64,000 nucleotides of DNA from Bdellovibrio bacteriovorus HD100 (GCF_000196175.1 NC_005363.1:868001-932000), one strand, 5' to 3'; positions 24,504-33,606 are shown, counted from the stretch's first letter. Notes: generated by a model from the sequence alone, not told the origin. Numbers and translations are program-made.

Positions 24504-24761
24504 ATGATCCGAGTTTTCTTATGTTTGTTTCTGCTATCCTCAGTAGGTGTTTCATTTGCGCACGCGCAAGACGCCACGGGAATTCAGACGGAGCCTCAGT
24601 ACGATGAGGCCCGTGAAGCAGAGATTGCGATGAAGGCCAAGAAGCGTCTTTATCCTGGCGGACGGGATGAAGAGGATCTGAAGGTTCAGTCCCAATTGGC
24701 CACTCCGGCGCGCAAGCTGGCTCCGCAGGCGGAAGTCAAAGACGAGCCGATGGAAGAGTAG
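24504..24761 (+). CDS. Small exported protein, unknown function
   Basis: An 85-residue protein with a clear signal peptide (MIRVFLCLFLLSSVGVSFAHAQ). The mature 60 residues are charged, Ala/Glu/Lys-rich and probably disordered (AREAEIAMKAKKRLYPGGRDEED). AGGAG lies 7 bases before the ATG at 24504; an upstream ATG at 24471 is not supported. It precedes the ETF-QO gene by about 50 bases and may share its transcript. No function can be given. Confidence 0.68.
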   Translation: MIRVFLCLFLLSSVGVSFAHAQDATGIQTEPQYDEAREAEIAMKAKKRLYPGGRDEEDLKVQSQLATPARKLAPQAEVKDEPMEE

Positions 24762-24812
24762 GGGCTCCAGCCCCGGGTTTTGAGTTTTTGTATTGAATTG
24801 AATGGAGAGAAT

Positions 24813-26549
24813 ATGTCTGTATACGATCAACTGCCAGAAGGTGTAACACGCGAAACGATGGACGTGGATGTCCTGATCGTCGGTGGTGGTTCCGCGGGCT
24901 TGTCCTGCGCTTTGCATCTGCAAAATCAAATTCAAAAACACAACGAAGACGTTGCTGCCGGTAAAAAACAGGGCGAGCAAATTCCGGAACAGATGATCGT
25001 TGTTCTGGAAAAAGCTTCTGAAGTGGGCGCGCACAGTTTCTCGGGTGCGGTTTTGAACCCGAAAGCATTGACTGAGCTTATTCCTAATTTCAAAGAAGAA
25101 GGCTGCCCGATTGACTCTGAAGTCAAAAAGGATGCGGTTTACTATCTGGGTTCTGACTTCTCTTTCAAACTGCCAATCACTCCTCCGCCGTTCCACAATG
25201 AAGGCAATTACATTGTCTCTTTGAGCAAGTTCAACCGCTGGTTGGGCACCAAGTGTGAAGAAAAAGGCATCAACATCTTCCCGGGCTTTGCTGCGGTGGA
25301 AGCGTTGTATGAAGGCGATAAAATCGTCGGCGTTCGCACCGGTGACAAAGGCCGCGACAAACACGGCAATCCAAAGGCGAACTTCGAGCCGGGTCTGATT
25401 CTGAAATCCAAAGTCGTGATCTTTGCCGAAGGGACTCGTGGTTCCCTGTTCCGTCAGGTTGAAAAGAAATTGGACCTGCGCGCCGGCAAAAACAAAGAAG
25501 TCTTCGAAGAAGGCGTGAAGGAAATCATCCAGATGCCTCCGGGCACGGTGGAAGCTGGCCAGGTTATCCATACCATGGGCTTCCCGCTGTCCAAATCCAT
25601 CGGTGGGACTTTCATTTACACCATCCCAGGGGACAAGATCATCGTGGGTCTGGTGGCTTACTTAGACACCCAGGATCCATTGCTGGATCCACACCGTGAA
25701 CTGCAAAAACTGAAAACTCATCCGTTCCTGCAAAGCATGCTTAAAGGCGGTAAAGTCATCGCTTACGGCGGTAAGACCCTGCCTGCGGGTGGCTGGTATT
25801 CCATGCCGAAGCTGTACGGTAACGGCTTTATGGTCTGCGGTGACTCTGCCAGCATGGTGGACGTGCAGAAGCTAAAGGGTATCCACTTGGCGATGAAATC
25901 CGGCATGCAGGCGGCGGAAGCCGTTGTTGACGGTTTGATCAAAGGTGGTGATTTCTCTGAGGAAGTGACCAAGGGGTATTCCGACCGTATTGAAGCGGGT
26001 TATGTAAAAACCGAGCTTTATCGTGTTCGTAACTTCCACCAGGCGCTCAGCAAAGGGATGGTGGAAAGCATGCCTCTGTTGGCCCTTCAGGAGCTGACCG
26101 GCGGCCGTGGTCTGCAGGATCCAATGCCGATTGACCATATCGACGCTGAAACCACTGAAAAAGTCCTGGATATCTGGGGTCCTTATGGCCTGGATCACGA
26201 GGACAACAAGCTCCCTAAAGCCGACGGGGAGCTGTTCTTTGATAAGCTTTCCAGCGTTTACCTGACCGGGACCATGCACGACGAGGATTCCCCAAACCAC
26301 CTTATTTTGAAGGATGGGGATATCTGCCGTACCGTATGTGAGCCTCAGTACAAATCACCATGTAATCATTTCTGCCCGGCGGCGGTTTATGAGATGGTGC
26401 CGTCTACAAAAGAGGCAGGCAAGAAGGACTTACAAATCAATTATACGAACTGTATTCACTGCAAAACTTGTGATATTAAGTGCCCATTCGAAAATATCGA
26501 GTGGACCGTTCCTGAAGGGGGCGGTGGACCACAATACCGCGAAACATAG
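24813..26549 (+). CDS. Electron transfer flavoprotein-ubiquinone oxidoreductase
   Basis: A 578-residue membrane-associated enzyme (ETF-QO) that passes electrons from ETF, reduced by acyl-CoA and other dehydrogenases, to quinone. The FAD-binding motif is DVLIVGGGSAGLSC near the N-terminus; AGVHSFSGA-like EVGAHSFSGAVL and FAEGTRGSL follow; the ubiquinone region and GDSASMVDV lie in the middle. The C-terminal 4Fe-4S ligands are NCIHCKTCDIKCP, typical for the family, with the end PEGGGGPQY conserved. Start at 24813 is set by GGAGAG. It implies respiratory oxidation of fatty or amino acids, as expected when feeding on prey. Confidence 0.95.
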   Translation: MSVYDQLPEGVTRETMDVDVLIVGGGSAGLSCALHLQNQIQKHNEDVAAGKKQGEQIPEQMIVVLEKASEVGAHSFSGAVLNPKALTELIPNFKEEGCPIDSEVKKDAVYYLGSDFSFKLPITPPPFHNEGNYIVSLSKFNRWLGTKCEEKGINIFPGFAAVEALYEGDKIVGVRTGDKGRDKHGNPKANFEPGLILKSKVVIFAEGTRGSLFRQVEKKLDLRAGKNKEVFEEGVKEIIQMPPGTVEAGQVIHTMGFPLSKSIGGTFIYTIPGDKIIVGLVAYLDTQDPLLDPHRELQKLKTHPFLQSMLKGGKVIAYGGKTLPAGGWYSMPKLYGNGFMVCGDSASMVDVQKLKGIHLAMKSGMQAAEAVVDGLIKGGDFSEEVTKGYSDRIEAGYVKTELYRVRNFHQALSKGMVESMPLLALQELTGGRGLQDPMPIDHIDAETTEKVLDIWGPYGLDHEDNKLPKADGELFFDKLSSVYLTGTMHDEDSPNHLILKDGDICRTVCEPQYKSPCNHFCPAAVYEMVPSTKEAGKKDLQINYTNCIHCKTCDIKCPFENIEWTVPEGGGGPQYRET

Positions 26550-26599
26550 GAAGCCTGGCGTTGGGACTGGGCTTTCTTAACAAAGGAAAGGTCAGTCTC

Positions 26600-27724
26600 A
26601 TGCCTCAGTTTTTTGCCTCCACAGCCCGTGGACTTGTTGAACCCCTGGAACTAGAATTAAAAGAGCTTGGCCTGAAGGTCACAGACCGCTACATCGGTGG
26701 TGTGTTCTTCGAAAGCAACTGGGAAGGCTGCTATAAAGCGAACCTGCATTCCCGTTTGGCCAGCCGTATTTTGAAGCCTGTCCTGGATTTCACGGCTTAT
26801 CAGCCGGAAGAGCTGTACAGTCAGATTCTTCGTCACGATTTCACCAAATACATCAAGCCGACTCAGACGATCTCCATCGACGCCAGCGTCAATGAATCCA
26901 AAATGCGTGATCAGCGTTTTGTAGCGATGAAAGTCAAAGACGCTATCGTGGATCAATTCCGCGAAAAGTTTGGTGTGCGCCCGGATGTGGATAACACCAA
27001 CCCGGACCTGCGTATTCACGTGCGCGCGATCAAAAATCAATTCAATGTGGCCATCGACACGTCCGGTGACAGCTTGTTCAAGCGTGGTTATCGCAAAGAA
27101 GTCGGCGAAGCTCCATTGAAAGAAAACCTGGCAGCGGGTCTGCTGCGTTTGTCCGAGTGGGACCGCCAAAGCCCGCTGGTGGATTTCATGTGCGGTTCTG
27201 GAACTTTCCTGATTGAGGCGGCGATGATGTCCATGAACATCGCTCCGGGTATCAACCGCAAAGGTTTTGGTTTCCAGAACTGGTTGAACTATGAAGAAGA
27301 AACCTGGGAAAAAGTGATCCAGGAAGCCATGGATGCAGAAAAAGAGGAACTTGATTTCAAGTTCTATGGCTTTGATATCGACAAACGCGTTTTGATGAAC
27401 GCGAAAGACAACGCCAAACGTGCCGGTGTTGATGAAGTTATCGAATTCAAAAAAGAATCTGTGGCGACAGTGGAGCCTCCAGTTGAAAAAGGTCTGATCA
27501 TCGTGAATCCGCCGTATGGCGCGCGTATCGGTGATGAAGACAACTTGCGTGACGTGTACCGTGATCTGAGCTTCACCATGAAGCACAGATTCAAAGGCTG
27601 GGATGCGTGGATCCTTTCCGGCAACAAAGAGCTGATTGCGGATTTGAAGTTGAAATCCACACGCAAGCACTTTGTGTTCAATGGAAACATTGAGTGCCGC
27701 TTCCTGAAATATTCTATGTTCTAG
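26600..27724 (+). CDS. THUMP-domain RNA methyltransferase, RlmL-like
   Basis: A 374-residue protein matching the N-terminal half of RlmL/RlmKL, which makes N2-methylguanosine in 23S rRNA. The start MPQFFASTARGLVEPLELEL, the THUMP region (RIHVRAIKNQFNVAIDTSG), and the SAM site (LVDFMCGSGTFLIEAA) are all in the family order, followed by YGFDIDKRV and the catalytic IIVNPPYGARIGD with NPPY. The start at 26600 follows AAAGG; the longer frame from 26561 starts right after the ETF-QO stop without support. Confidence 0.92.
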   Translation: MPQFFASTARGLVEPLELELKELGLKVTDRYIGGVFFESNWEGCYKANLHSRLASRILKPVLDFTAYQPEELYSQILRHDFTKYIKPTQTISIDASVNESKMRDQRFVAMKVKDAIVDQFREKFGVRPDVDNTNPDLRIHVRAIKNQFNVAIDTSGDSLFKRGYRKEVGEAPLKENLAAGLLRLSEWDRQSPLVDFMCGSGTFLIEAAMMSMNIAPGINRKGFGFQNWLNYEEETWEKVIQEAMDAEKEELDFKFYGFDIDKRVLMNAKDNAKRAGVDEVIEFKKESVATVEPPVEKGLIIVNPPYGARIGDEDNLRDVYRDLSFTMKHRFKGWDAWILSGNKELIADLKLKSTRKHFVFNGNIECRFLKYSMF

Positions 27725-27741
27725 TGAAAAACGGGGGATAT

Positions 27742-28140
27742 ATGAAGCTGCTTTTGGCTATGACAATGATGCTTTTGCCGGTTTCGGCGATGGCGGGTTT
27801 GACTTCAAAGGATGTCTTTCAAAAGATCGACTGCCGTCTTATTAATGACGGCGTGGTGCTGAAGGAACATTCCGAATATATGATGAACATTCGCACGGAC
27901 CTGGGATATGCGAAGTTTTCGCAGATCCAGTTCGGGGATGAGGCGATGAAGATTCAGTATCAGCTTTTCATTGAGGATGACATCAATGGGGTGATCCCGG
28001 AATCGCTGATCTTTTTGCAGAACCTGATGATTGGTGAAACGGAATCCTCTGTTGAGATTTCGGGCCAGAAGGTCAGCTGGGTGAAGTCGACATTGAAAGG
28101 TTTTGCCGTTCAGTGTGACTTGGCTGAGCCGGTTCAGTAG
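27742..28140 (+). CDS. Small exported protein, unknown function
   Basis: A 132-residue protein with a signal peptide (MKLLLAMTMMLLPVSAMAG). The mature part has two cysteines (KIDCRLIND and AVQCDLAEP), suggesting one disulfide, and alternating beta-strand-like segments. GGGGG lies upstream of the ATG. It precedes a similar-sized exported protein by about 40 bases; both could be small beta-sandwich periplasmic proteins. No family recognised. Confidence 0.7.
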   Translation: MKLLLAMTMMLLPVSAMAGLTSKDVFQKIDCRLINDGVVLKEHSEYMMNIRTDLGYAKFSQIQFGDEAMKIQYQLFIEDDINGVIPESLIFLQNLMIGETESSVEISGQKVSWVKSTLKGFAVQCDLAEPVQ

Positions 28141-28178
28141 TTGATTTGATTTTTAGAATGTTTTTGATGGAGATGAAG

Positions 28179-28550
28179 ATGAAAAAGTTGATGTTGGCAT
28201 TGGCAGCACCCTTGTTGTTCTCTGTTCCTTCCTTGGCCGCCAAGAAGTTTTCCTGCCAGGGGCTGACCGAGGAGCAGGTTCCGGTATCTATCACTGTGAC
28301 CGTTGATGTGAACGACTATGCCGAAGTGACATTTTCCAGTGCAGACTTTGAAAACACCTGGATTGGTGAAAACACGCGTTTGTACCGCACTATCGGTGGC
28401 ATGACCAAGCTGACAACAGCTTACGGCAGCCGGGCTGAATACTTCGTGAAGCTGGAAGTGGCTGACGATGGGCAGGGCACTCTGGAGTATGAAGAGAACG
28501 ATTCCGGTTGGGAGTACTTCGCTTCCGCCCGCGTTCGGTGCACACGCTAA
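28179..28550 (+). CDS. Small exported protein, unknown function
   Basis: A 123-residue protein with a signal peptide (MKKLMLALAAPLLFSVPSLAAKK) and two cysteines near the ends of the mature chain (FSCQGLT and VRCTR), likely a disulfide closing a beta-sandwich. GGAG lies 6 bases before the ATG at 28179. Size, topology and cysteine spacing recall its upstream neighbour, but sequence similarity is not obvious. A strong terminator follows. Confidence 0.7.
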   Translation: MKKLMLALAAPLLFSVPSLAAKKFSCQGLTEEQVPVSITVTVDVNDYAEVTFSSADFENTWIGENTRLYRTIGGMTKLTTAYGSRAEYFVKLEVADDGQGTLEYEENDSGWEYFASARVRCTR

Positions 28551-28556
28551 GACAAA

Positions 28557-28592
28557 TAAAAAAACCGAGGCTTTGAACCTCGGTTTTTTTGT
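28557..28592 (+). terminator. Intrinsic terminator
   Basis: ACCGAGG and CCTCGGT with loop CTTTGAA, flanked by an A-run and seven T. It ends the 27742-28550 unit and can also act for the convergent membrane protein gene. Confidence 0.9.
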
Positions 28593-28611
28593 TTTTGGTT
28601 ATGTGGTCCGA

Positions 28612-28977
28612 TTAGAACGGCTTGTTGATCGCAAAGATCGATGCCGTGGTTCCCAGAACCAAAAGCAGGATGGCAATCGGCCAGCCGATATAGCCTTTTC
28701 TTTTCACCAAAGAAACAGCCAGACCCAAAAGCATCCAGATGATCAGCTTGCCGTACAACCAGCCCGGCATTGCGGCCATGATGCCGAGTTTCGCCATCAT
28801 TCCAAAACCACCGATCAACAGCAGCATCAAACCCAGCCCGTGAGTCACAAAGGTCATGATGCGAGCCTGTTTGGTTAAAGTCACTTTGGCATAACTTGCC
28901 ACCAGCAGACCGCCCAATCCGAAGAACAGGGTCATCAAACCCAGGAAGTGCATGATTTTATAAAACTGATATGTCAT
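28612..28977 (-). CDS. Small integral membrane protein, unknown function
   Basis: A 121-residue protein with four likely membrane segments (FLGLMTLFFGLGGLLVAS, IMTFVTHGLGLMLLLIGGFGMM, LIIWMLLGLAVSLV and WPIAILLLVLGTTASIFAI). The first helix has a His (IMHFLG) and the second another (VTHG), so heme or metal binding is conceivable but not shown. It lies 15 bases downstream of lpxD in the same direction and is probably cotranscribed. Confidence 0.72.
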   Translation of the reverse strand: MTYQFYKIMHFLGLMTLFFGLGGLLVASYAKVTLTKQARIMTFVTHGLGLMLLLIGGFGMMAKLGIMAAMPGWLYGKLIIWMLLGLAVSLVKRKGYIGWPIAILLLVLGTTASIFAINKPF

Positions 28978-28992
28978 TGAGGGATCTCCTTG

Positions 28993-30039
28993 TTATTCGT
29001 CTTTCAGGCCCAGGTGTTTAATCACGCGGGATACGTCTTTGCGCAGGCGCGTGAGGTGGGTTTTATTGGTCAGGGTTTTCAGGGCGTCACGCAGTGGTTC
29101 CAGCGGATAGCCGCCGTACTGGCCTGGTTCGGTCAGGTTGTATGTGACAGCGCCACGACCAGCGATCACAATGCGGTCGCCGACAGTGATGTGGTCCGAA
29201 ATCGCCACTTCGCCGCCGAACATGCAGTTGTTTCCGATTTTGCTGGATCCGGCGATGCTGAATTTCGCCGCCATCACATTGTTTTCCCCAATGATCACAT
29301 TGTGGGCGATATGACAGAAGTTATCCATTTTGGTGCCATTGCCGATGCGGGTTTCGGTCAAAGCAGCGCGGTCGATGGCGCAGTTTGCCCCCAGCTCCAC
29401 GTTGTTGCCAATAATCACGCGGCCGATTTGCGGGATTTTTTTCTGAGAGCCGTCTTTTTGCATGGCAAAAGCAAACCCGTCAGAACCAATGGTGGTGTGC
29501 GGATGGATTTCGCAATGAGATCCCAGAACGCAGTGGGACCCGACAAAGACATGGGGATGTAAAAGGGTGTGGTCGCCGATTTCAGCGTGGGATTCCACCA
29601 CGGTGTGAGCACCGATGGTTGCCCCGTCGCCAATCTTGGCATGTTCGCCGATAACCACATAAGGACCCAGGCCGACGTTTTTACCCAAGTGGGCGGTTTC
29701 GTGAACGACCGCTGTCGGGTGGATTTTTGTCGCCTGATTGAAGCGGTTCATCTTCCCATCAAACAACGGAAGGATCGCGGCCATGCCCAGCTGGACAGAA
29801 CCCGCGGTGAAGAATGCAGCCTTGCTGTCCGTCGGAACGGTCAGGGATTTGTGAGCCACGATGATCGGGGCCTGGGCGCTGATCGCCAGGGCCAGTTGAT
29901 CCGGCTTGGACACAAAGACCAGGCTTTCTGAATCGCACTGTTCAGGGGGAAGGACCTTCGAAGCCACGGCGGAAAGTGGGCCGGAGACGAAGTTCAGATC
30001 GGATGAATTTAACTCTTTAATGACTTCTGCTGTGATCAT
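28993..30039 (-). CDS. lpxD: UDP-3-O-acylglucosamine N-acyltransferase (LpxD)
   Basis: The third enzyme of lipid A synthesis, adding a second hydroxyacyl chain to UDP-3-O-acyl-glucosamine, in the cytoplasm. The 348-residue protein has an N-terminal uridine-binding part ([12 protein letters not shown]) and a left-handed beta-helix of hexapeptide repeats ([37 protein letters not shown]). Conserved LpxD motifs include [18 protein letters not shown] and [10 protein letters not shown], where the His is catalytic. The start at 30039 is chosen over 30060 for its position at the conserved N-terminus. It sits alone here rather than with bamA, skp and fabZ, so a paralogue could exist. Confidence 0.94.
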   Translation of the reverse strand: MITAEVIKELNSSDLNFVSGPLSAVASKVLPPEQCDSESLVFVSKPDQLALAISAQAPIIVAHKSLTVPTDSKAAFFTAGSVQLGMAAILPLFDGKMNRFNQATKIHPTAVVHETAHLGKNVGLGPYVVIGEHAKIGDGATIGAHTVVESHAEIGDHTLLHPHVFVGSHCVLGSHCEIHPHTTIGSDGFAFAMQKDGSQKKIPQIGRVIIGNNVELGANCAIDRAALTETRIGNGTKMDNFCHIAHNVIIGENNVMAAKFSIAGSSKIGNNCMFGGEVAISDHITVGDRIVIAGRGAVTYNLTEPGQYGGYPLEPLRDALKTLTNKTHLTRLRKDVSRVIKHLGLKDE

Positions 30040-30165
30040 AGTGATGCCTCGCGCTAACACTTTACTATTATTTTTTTGATGTCAAGACACTGGGTGATAG
30101 TATAAAGCTGCTTATATAGACACTTTTTGATTCTTTCTCACCTTTAATTTTGGAGAGGAAACGCG

Positions 30166-30783
30166 ATGGCAAAAAAGGCAGCGAAAAAGGAAGCACCTGC
30201 GGCAAAGAAAACGGCGAAGCCTGTGGCGAAGAAAGCCCCGGCTAAGGCAGCCCCTGCGAAGGCGGCAAAACCTGCCAAGCCGGCTGCGAAACCTTCTGCG
30301 AAGCCTGCGGCGAAAGCGGCTCCCAAACCAGTTGCAAAACCGGCGAAGGAAGTAAAGGCAGCCAAAGCTCCTGTTAAAAAAGAAGCTCCCGCTCCGGCAA
30401 AACCAGTCAAAGCTGAAAAAGCAGCACCTGCTCCGAAAGCAGCAAAAGCTGAAAAAGCTCCGAAGGCGGAAAAGCCTGAGCGAAAATTGAAGCTGGTTGA
30501 AGAAGCTCCGGCGGTTGAAGCTGAAGCTCCAAAAAAAGAGAAAAAAGTCAAAATCGATAAAACCGGAATGTCTGATGATCAGGTGAAATGGCACGAACTT
30601 CACGAGAAGTACAAAGCCATGAAAGCCCCGAACTACAGCATCTCTGGCCAGTTTGAGGCGAAAACTCCACTGCAGCACAAAATTTTCGGCTGGGGTTTCA
30701 TTCTTTCCAATGAATACGATCGTTTGGAAGTCCTTTTTGAGGACGGAAAACGCATGCTGATCAGCAATAGAAAGCTGTCTTAA
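30166..30783 (+). CDS. Lys/Ala/Pro-rich protein with a small C-terminal domain
   Basis: A 205-residue protein. Residues 1-130 are almost only Ala, Lys and Pro with a few Glu (for example AAKKEAPAAKKTAKPVAKKA), like histone H1 tails, and should be disordered and bind nucleic acid. The last 75 residues form a compact part with TPLQHKIFGWGFILSNEYDRLEVLFEDGKRML, a Tudor/SH3-like pattern similar to the C-terminal module of UvrD-type helicases and DUF3553 (inference). GGAGAGG lies before the ATG. It may be a nucleoid-associated or RNA-binding protein. Confidence 0.78.
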   Translation: MAKKAAKKEAPAAKKTAKPVAKKAPAKAAPAKAAKPAKPAAKPSAKPAAKAAPKPVAKPAKEVKAAKAPVKKEAPAPAKPVKAEKAAPAPKAAKAEKAPKAEKPERKLKLVEEAPAVEAEAPKKEKKVKIDKTGMSDDQVKWHELHEKYKAMKAPNYSISGQFEAKTPLQHKIFGWGFILSNEYDRLEVLFEDGKRMLISNRKLS

Positions 30784-30866
30784 GTAAGTCCAAAACTCAT
30801 GTTTCGGGGGGCGATGGGCAGAAAACTATTGCAAGGCCCCGGAAACTGACCTAGAAATTTATCTGC

Positions 30867-31085
30867 ATGGCAAAAGACGATTTGGTACAAATTGACGGAA
30901 AAGTGATCGACGCCCTGGCGGGTGGTCTATACAAAATTGAACTTGATAATAAAGTTATCATTAACGCAAAGCTTTGCGGAAAAATGAGACGCTTTAATAT
31001 CCGCGTGGTTGTTGGTGACCGTGTGAGCGTAGGGGTTTCTCCTTACGACCCATCTCATGGCTTGATCCAATTCCGTCATAAATAA
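30867..31085 (+). CDS. infA: Translation initiation factor IF-1
   Basis: A 72-residue OB-fold protein that binds the ribosomal A site during initiation. The motifs MAKDDLVQIDGKV, LCGKMRRFNIRVVVGDRV and PYDPSHGLIQFRHK match IF-1 closely, although the Ile-rich core and His near the end differ a little from E. coli (usually ITYR ending). No purine-rich ribosome-binding site is seen before the ATG (ATTTATCTGC), which is odd for a highly expressed translation gene. It precedes tex by 47 bases. Confidence 0.95.
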   Translation: MAKDDLVQIDGKVIDALAGGLYKIELDNKVIINAKLCGKMRRFNIRVVVGDRVSVGVSPYDPSHGLIQFRHK

Positions 31086-31132
31086 TACCGATTTAATTCC
31101 TTCTAACATTTCCAATTAAATCTAGAGGTTCT

Positions 31133-33475
31133 ATGGATCAGGCTCTTCAGAGTTATTTGGCTCGTATTGCTCCCACCGTTTCCGCAAAGTCAGCACAGGC
31201 TGTGATCGAACTTGCGGCTGAAGGGGCAACCGTTCCGTTCATCGCACGTTACCGTAAAGAGAAAACCGGCAATTTGGACGAGGTCCAAATCCGCGCGGTT
31301 ATCGAAGGTCACGAAACTTACAACGAAATCGTCAAACGTAAGGCGTTCCTGATTAAAGAAATCGGCGAACAAAACAACCTGACGGCAGAAATCCAGAAGC
31401 GTATCGAGCTTTCCTGGGATCTGGGCGAGTTGGAAGAAATCTACAAACCATTCAAAAAGAAAAAGAAAACCAAGGCGACCATCGCACGCGAAGCGGGTCT
31501 GGAGCCTTTGGCAAACTGGATCTGGGATATGGGCCATGGCACGATCAAAGACGATCAGACCATGGAGATGAAGGCGAAAAACTTCCTCAATCCAACTGCA
31601 AAAATCGCAACCTACGAAGAAGCGCTTAAAGGCGCTCAGGACATCATCGTCGAGAAAATCGCCAATGATGCGGAACTTCGTGCGATGGTGGCGAAAAACT
31701 ACAACGACAGCGGTCGTGTGGTGGCCAAAGCAGCCAAAGGCTACAAAGCAAACTCCAAGTACGAAATGTACAAGGAATTTGAAGAGCCGGTTAAGAATCT
31801 GATGGATGCGAAAAACAATCACCGCTATCTGGCGATGAGACGTGGCTGGCAGGAAGAAGAGCTGACCGTTGACGTAAAAGGCGACGACGAAGCTATTTTG
31901 AAATCCTATGAAAACTTCGCAACATCCACTCCGGACAATGCGATCGGCGACTACCTGAAACAGTGTGCTCGTCTGGCATTGAACGTTTACGTTCTTCCAT
32001 CTGTTGTGAACGAAGTTCACCGTCAGTTGAAAGAAAAAGCGGATCAGGATGCGATCACGGTCTTTGCTGAAAACGTGCGTAAGCTTTTGCTGGCGTCCCC
32101 GTACGGACCAAAATGTGTATTGGGCGTGGATCCTGGTTTGAGAACAGGCTGTAAAGTGGCTCTGATCGACAAATCCGGCGCATTCATTTCTCACACGGTT
32201 CTTTACACTTTGGGTGACGATGCTGACAGAAAAGCAAAAGTTCTGTTCGGCGACGTGATGAAGCAGATCCAGATCGAGGCGATTGCTGTCGGTAACGGAA
32301 CTGCCGGTCGTGAGACTGAGGCCTTCCTGAAGAAAGTCCTGAAAGATCTGGGTAAAAACATCCCGGTTGTGATGGTTTCTGAGTCCGGAGCTTCCGTGTA
32401 CTCGGCTTCTGAAGTAGCTCGTGAAGAATTCCCGGATCTGGATGTGACTGTAAAAGGGGCGATCTCTATCGCGCGCCGTTTGCAGGATCCGTTGGCAGAG
32501 CTGGTTAAAGTTGATCCTAAATCCATCGGCGTTGGTCAGTACCAGCACGATGTGAATCAGTCCCAGTTGAAGAAATCCCTGGAAGCAGTGGTCGAGTCCT
32601 GCGTGAATAACGTGGGTGTGGACGTGAATACGGCTTCAGCAGCGCTTCTTTCCCATGTGGCGGGTATCGGCCCGGCCTTGGCGAAAGGGATCGTTGAAGC
32701 TCGTAAGAAATCCCTGTTCAACGACCGTACTGAGCTTTTGAAAGTTCCTAAGTTCTCTGCAAAAGTTTTCGAACAGGCAGCAGGTTTCTTGAGAATCCCA
32801 CAAAGCAAACAGGTTCTGGATTCCACAGGTATTCACCCTGAGCGTTACCAGGCGGTGACGGACATGGCGAAGGACCTGGGTGTGTCTTTGACTGACGTTA
32901 TCGGCGAAGGCGCAAAAAAACTGGTTTCCCAAAGATCCAAATGGGCTCAACTGGTGGGTGAGTTCACCTTTGATGACATCGTAAAAGAACTGGAAAAACC
33001 AGGCCGCGATCCGCGTGATCCGTTCAAAGTATTCCAGTTCCGTGATGACATCATGGAAGTGAAGGATCTGACTGAAGGTATGATCTGCCCGGGTATCGTG
33101 ACGAATGTGACCAACTTCGGTGCGTTCGTGGACATTGGTGTTCACCAGGATGGTCTGGTGCATATCTCTGCATTGTCTCACAAGTTCGTGGATGACCCTC
33201 GTAAAGTGGTAAACCCAGGTGACCATGTGACAGTGAAGGTTCTGAAAGTGGATGTGGTTAAAAACCAGATCTCTTTGACGATGAAGATGGACGATGCTCC
33301 GGAGGCTTCTGCACCTCGTGGTGAAAGACGTCCGGAAAACCGTGGTGCTTCCCGCCCAATGGGTCAGGGTCAGCGTCCGCCGGCGGGCAAACCAGCTCAG
33401 GCTCCAATGAAACCTGCAAACCCGTTCAACAACCCGTTTGCAGCTTTGATGAATGTTCCGACAAATAAGAAATAA
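31133..33475 (+). CDS. tex: Tex-family transcription accessory RNA-binding protein
   Basis: A 780-residue Tex protein, the bacterial relative of Spt6. In order: the N-terminal helical region (ATVPFIARYRKEKTGNLDEVQ), the YqgF/RNase H-like fold (VLGVDPGLRTGCKVALID; AIAVGNGTAGRETE), helix-hairpin-helix (SHVAGIGPALAKGIVE), and the S1 RNA-binding domain (GMICPGIVTNVTNFGAFVDIGVHQDGLVH). The C-terminal 55 residues are Pro/Arg/Asn-rich and disordered. Tex binds nucleic acid and influences transcription and rRNA processing. The start has GAGG about 6 bases before. A 31-residue basic peptide gene follows 14 bases later. Confidence 0.96.
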   Translation: MDQALQSYLARIAPTVSAKSAQAVIELAAEGATVPFIARYRKEKTGNLDEVQIRAVIEGHETYNEIVKRKAFLIKEIGEQNNLTAEIQKRIELSWDLGELEEIYKPFKKKKKTKATIAREAGLEPLANWIWDMGHGTIKDDQTMEMKAKNFLNPTAKIATYEEALKGAQDIIVEKIANDAELRAMVAKNYNDSGRVVAKAAKGYKANSKYEMYKEFEEPVKNLMDAKNNHRYLAMRRGWQEEELTVDVKGDDEAILKSYENFATSTPDNAIGDYLKQCARLALNVYVLPSVVNEVHRQLKEKADQDAITVFAENVRKLLLASPYGPKCVLGVDPGLRTGCKVALIDKSGAFISHTVLYTLGDDADRKAKVLFGDVMKQIQIEAIAVGNGTAGRETEAFLKKVLKDLGKNIPVVMVSESGASVYSASEVAREEFPDLDVTVKGAISIARRLQDPLAELVKVDPKSIGVGQYQHDVNQSQLKKSLEAVVESCVNNVGVDVNTASAALLSHVAGIGPALAKGIVEARKKSLFNDRTELLKVPKFSAKVFEQAAGFLRIPQSKQVLDSTGIHPERYQAVTDMAKDLGVSLTDVIGEGAKKLVSQRSKWAQLVGEFTFDDIVKELEKPGRDPRDPFKVFQFRDDIMEVKDLTEGMICPGIVTNVTNFGAFVDIGVHQDGLVHISALSHKFVDDPRKVVNPGDHVTVKVLKVDVVKNQISLTMKMDDAPEASAPRGERRPENRGASRPMGQGQRPPAGKPAQAPMKPANPFNNPFAALMNVPTNKK

Positions 33476-33489
33476 TAAGGAGAACTAAA

Positions 33490-33585
33490 ATGGCAGCAAA
33501 AGGTAAATCCAGAAAAGGTATCCGTCACAGAAAAAAACGCATCTTGACCAAGAAGCGCATGTACAAAGCGAAAATCCGCAAGTAA
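33490..33585 (+). CDS. 31-residue highly basic peptide, possible ribosome-associated protein
   Basis: A short gene downstream of tex, with a perfect AAGGAG 7 bases before its ATG. The peptide has 16 Lys/Arg and one His among 31 residues (starts MAAKGKSRKGIRHRKKR, ends YKAKIRK), with no acidic residue. The composition and length resemble tiny ribosomal proteins such as bTHX or bS22/mS38 types, but no match can be claimed from motif reading. A strong terminator follows directly, so tex and this gene form one transcript unit. An untranslated Lys-codon run is unlikely given the ribosome-binding site. Confidence 0.75.
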   Translation: MAAKGKSRKGIRHRKKRILTKKRMYKAKIRK

Positions 33586-33606
33586 TTCGCTTTCCAGTTT
33601 GAAAAT

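Noticed and set aside
30112-30678. Phe/Arg-rich minus-strand frame opposite the Lys/Ala-rich gene
   Set aside because: Reverse complement of Lys/Ala codons; not a gene.
31190-32548. 452-codon minus-strand frame inside tex
   Set aside because: Composition is Phe/Arg/His-rich with no family match and it is fully antisense to Tex.
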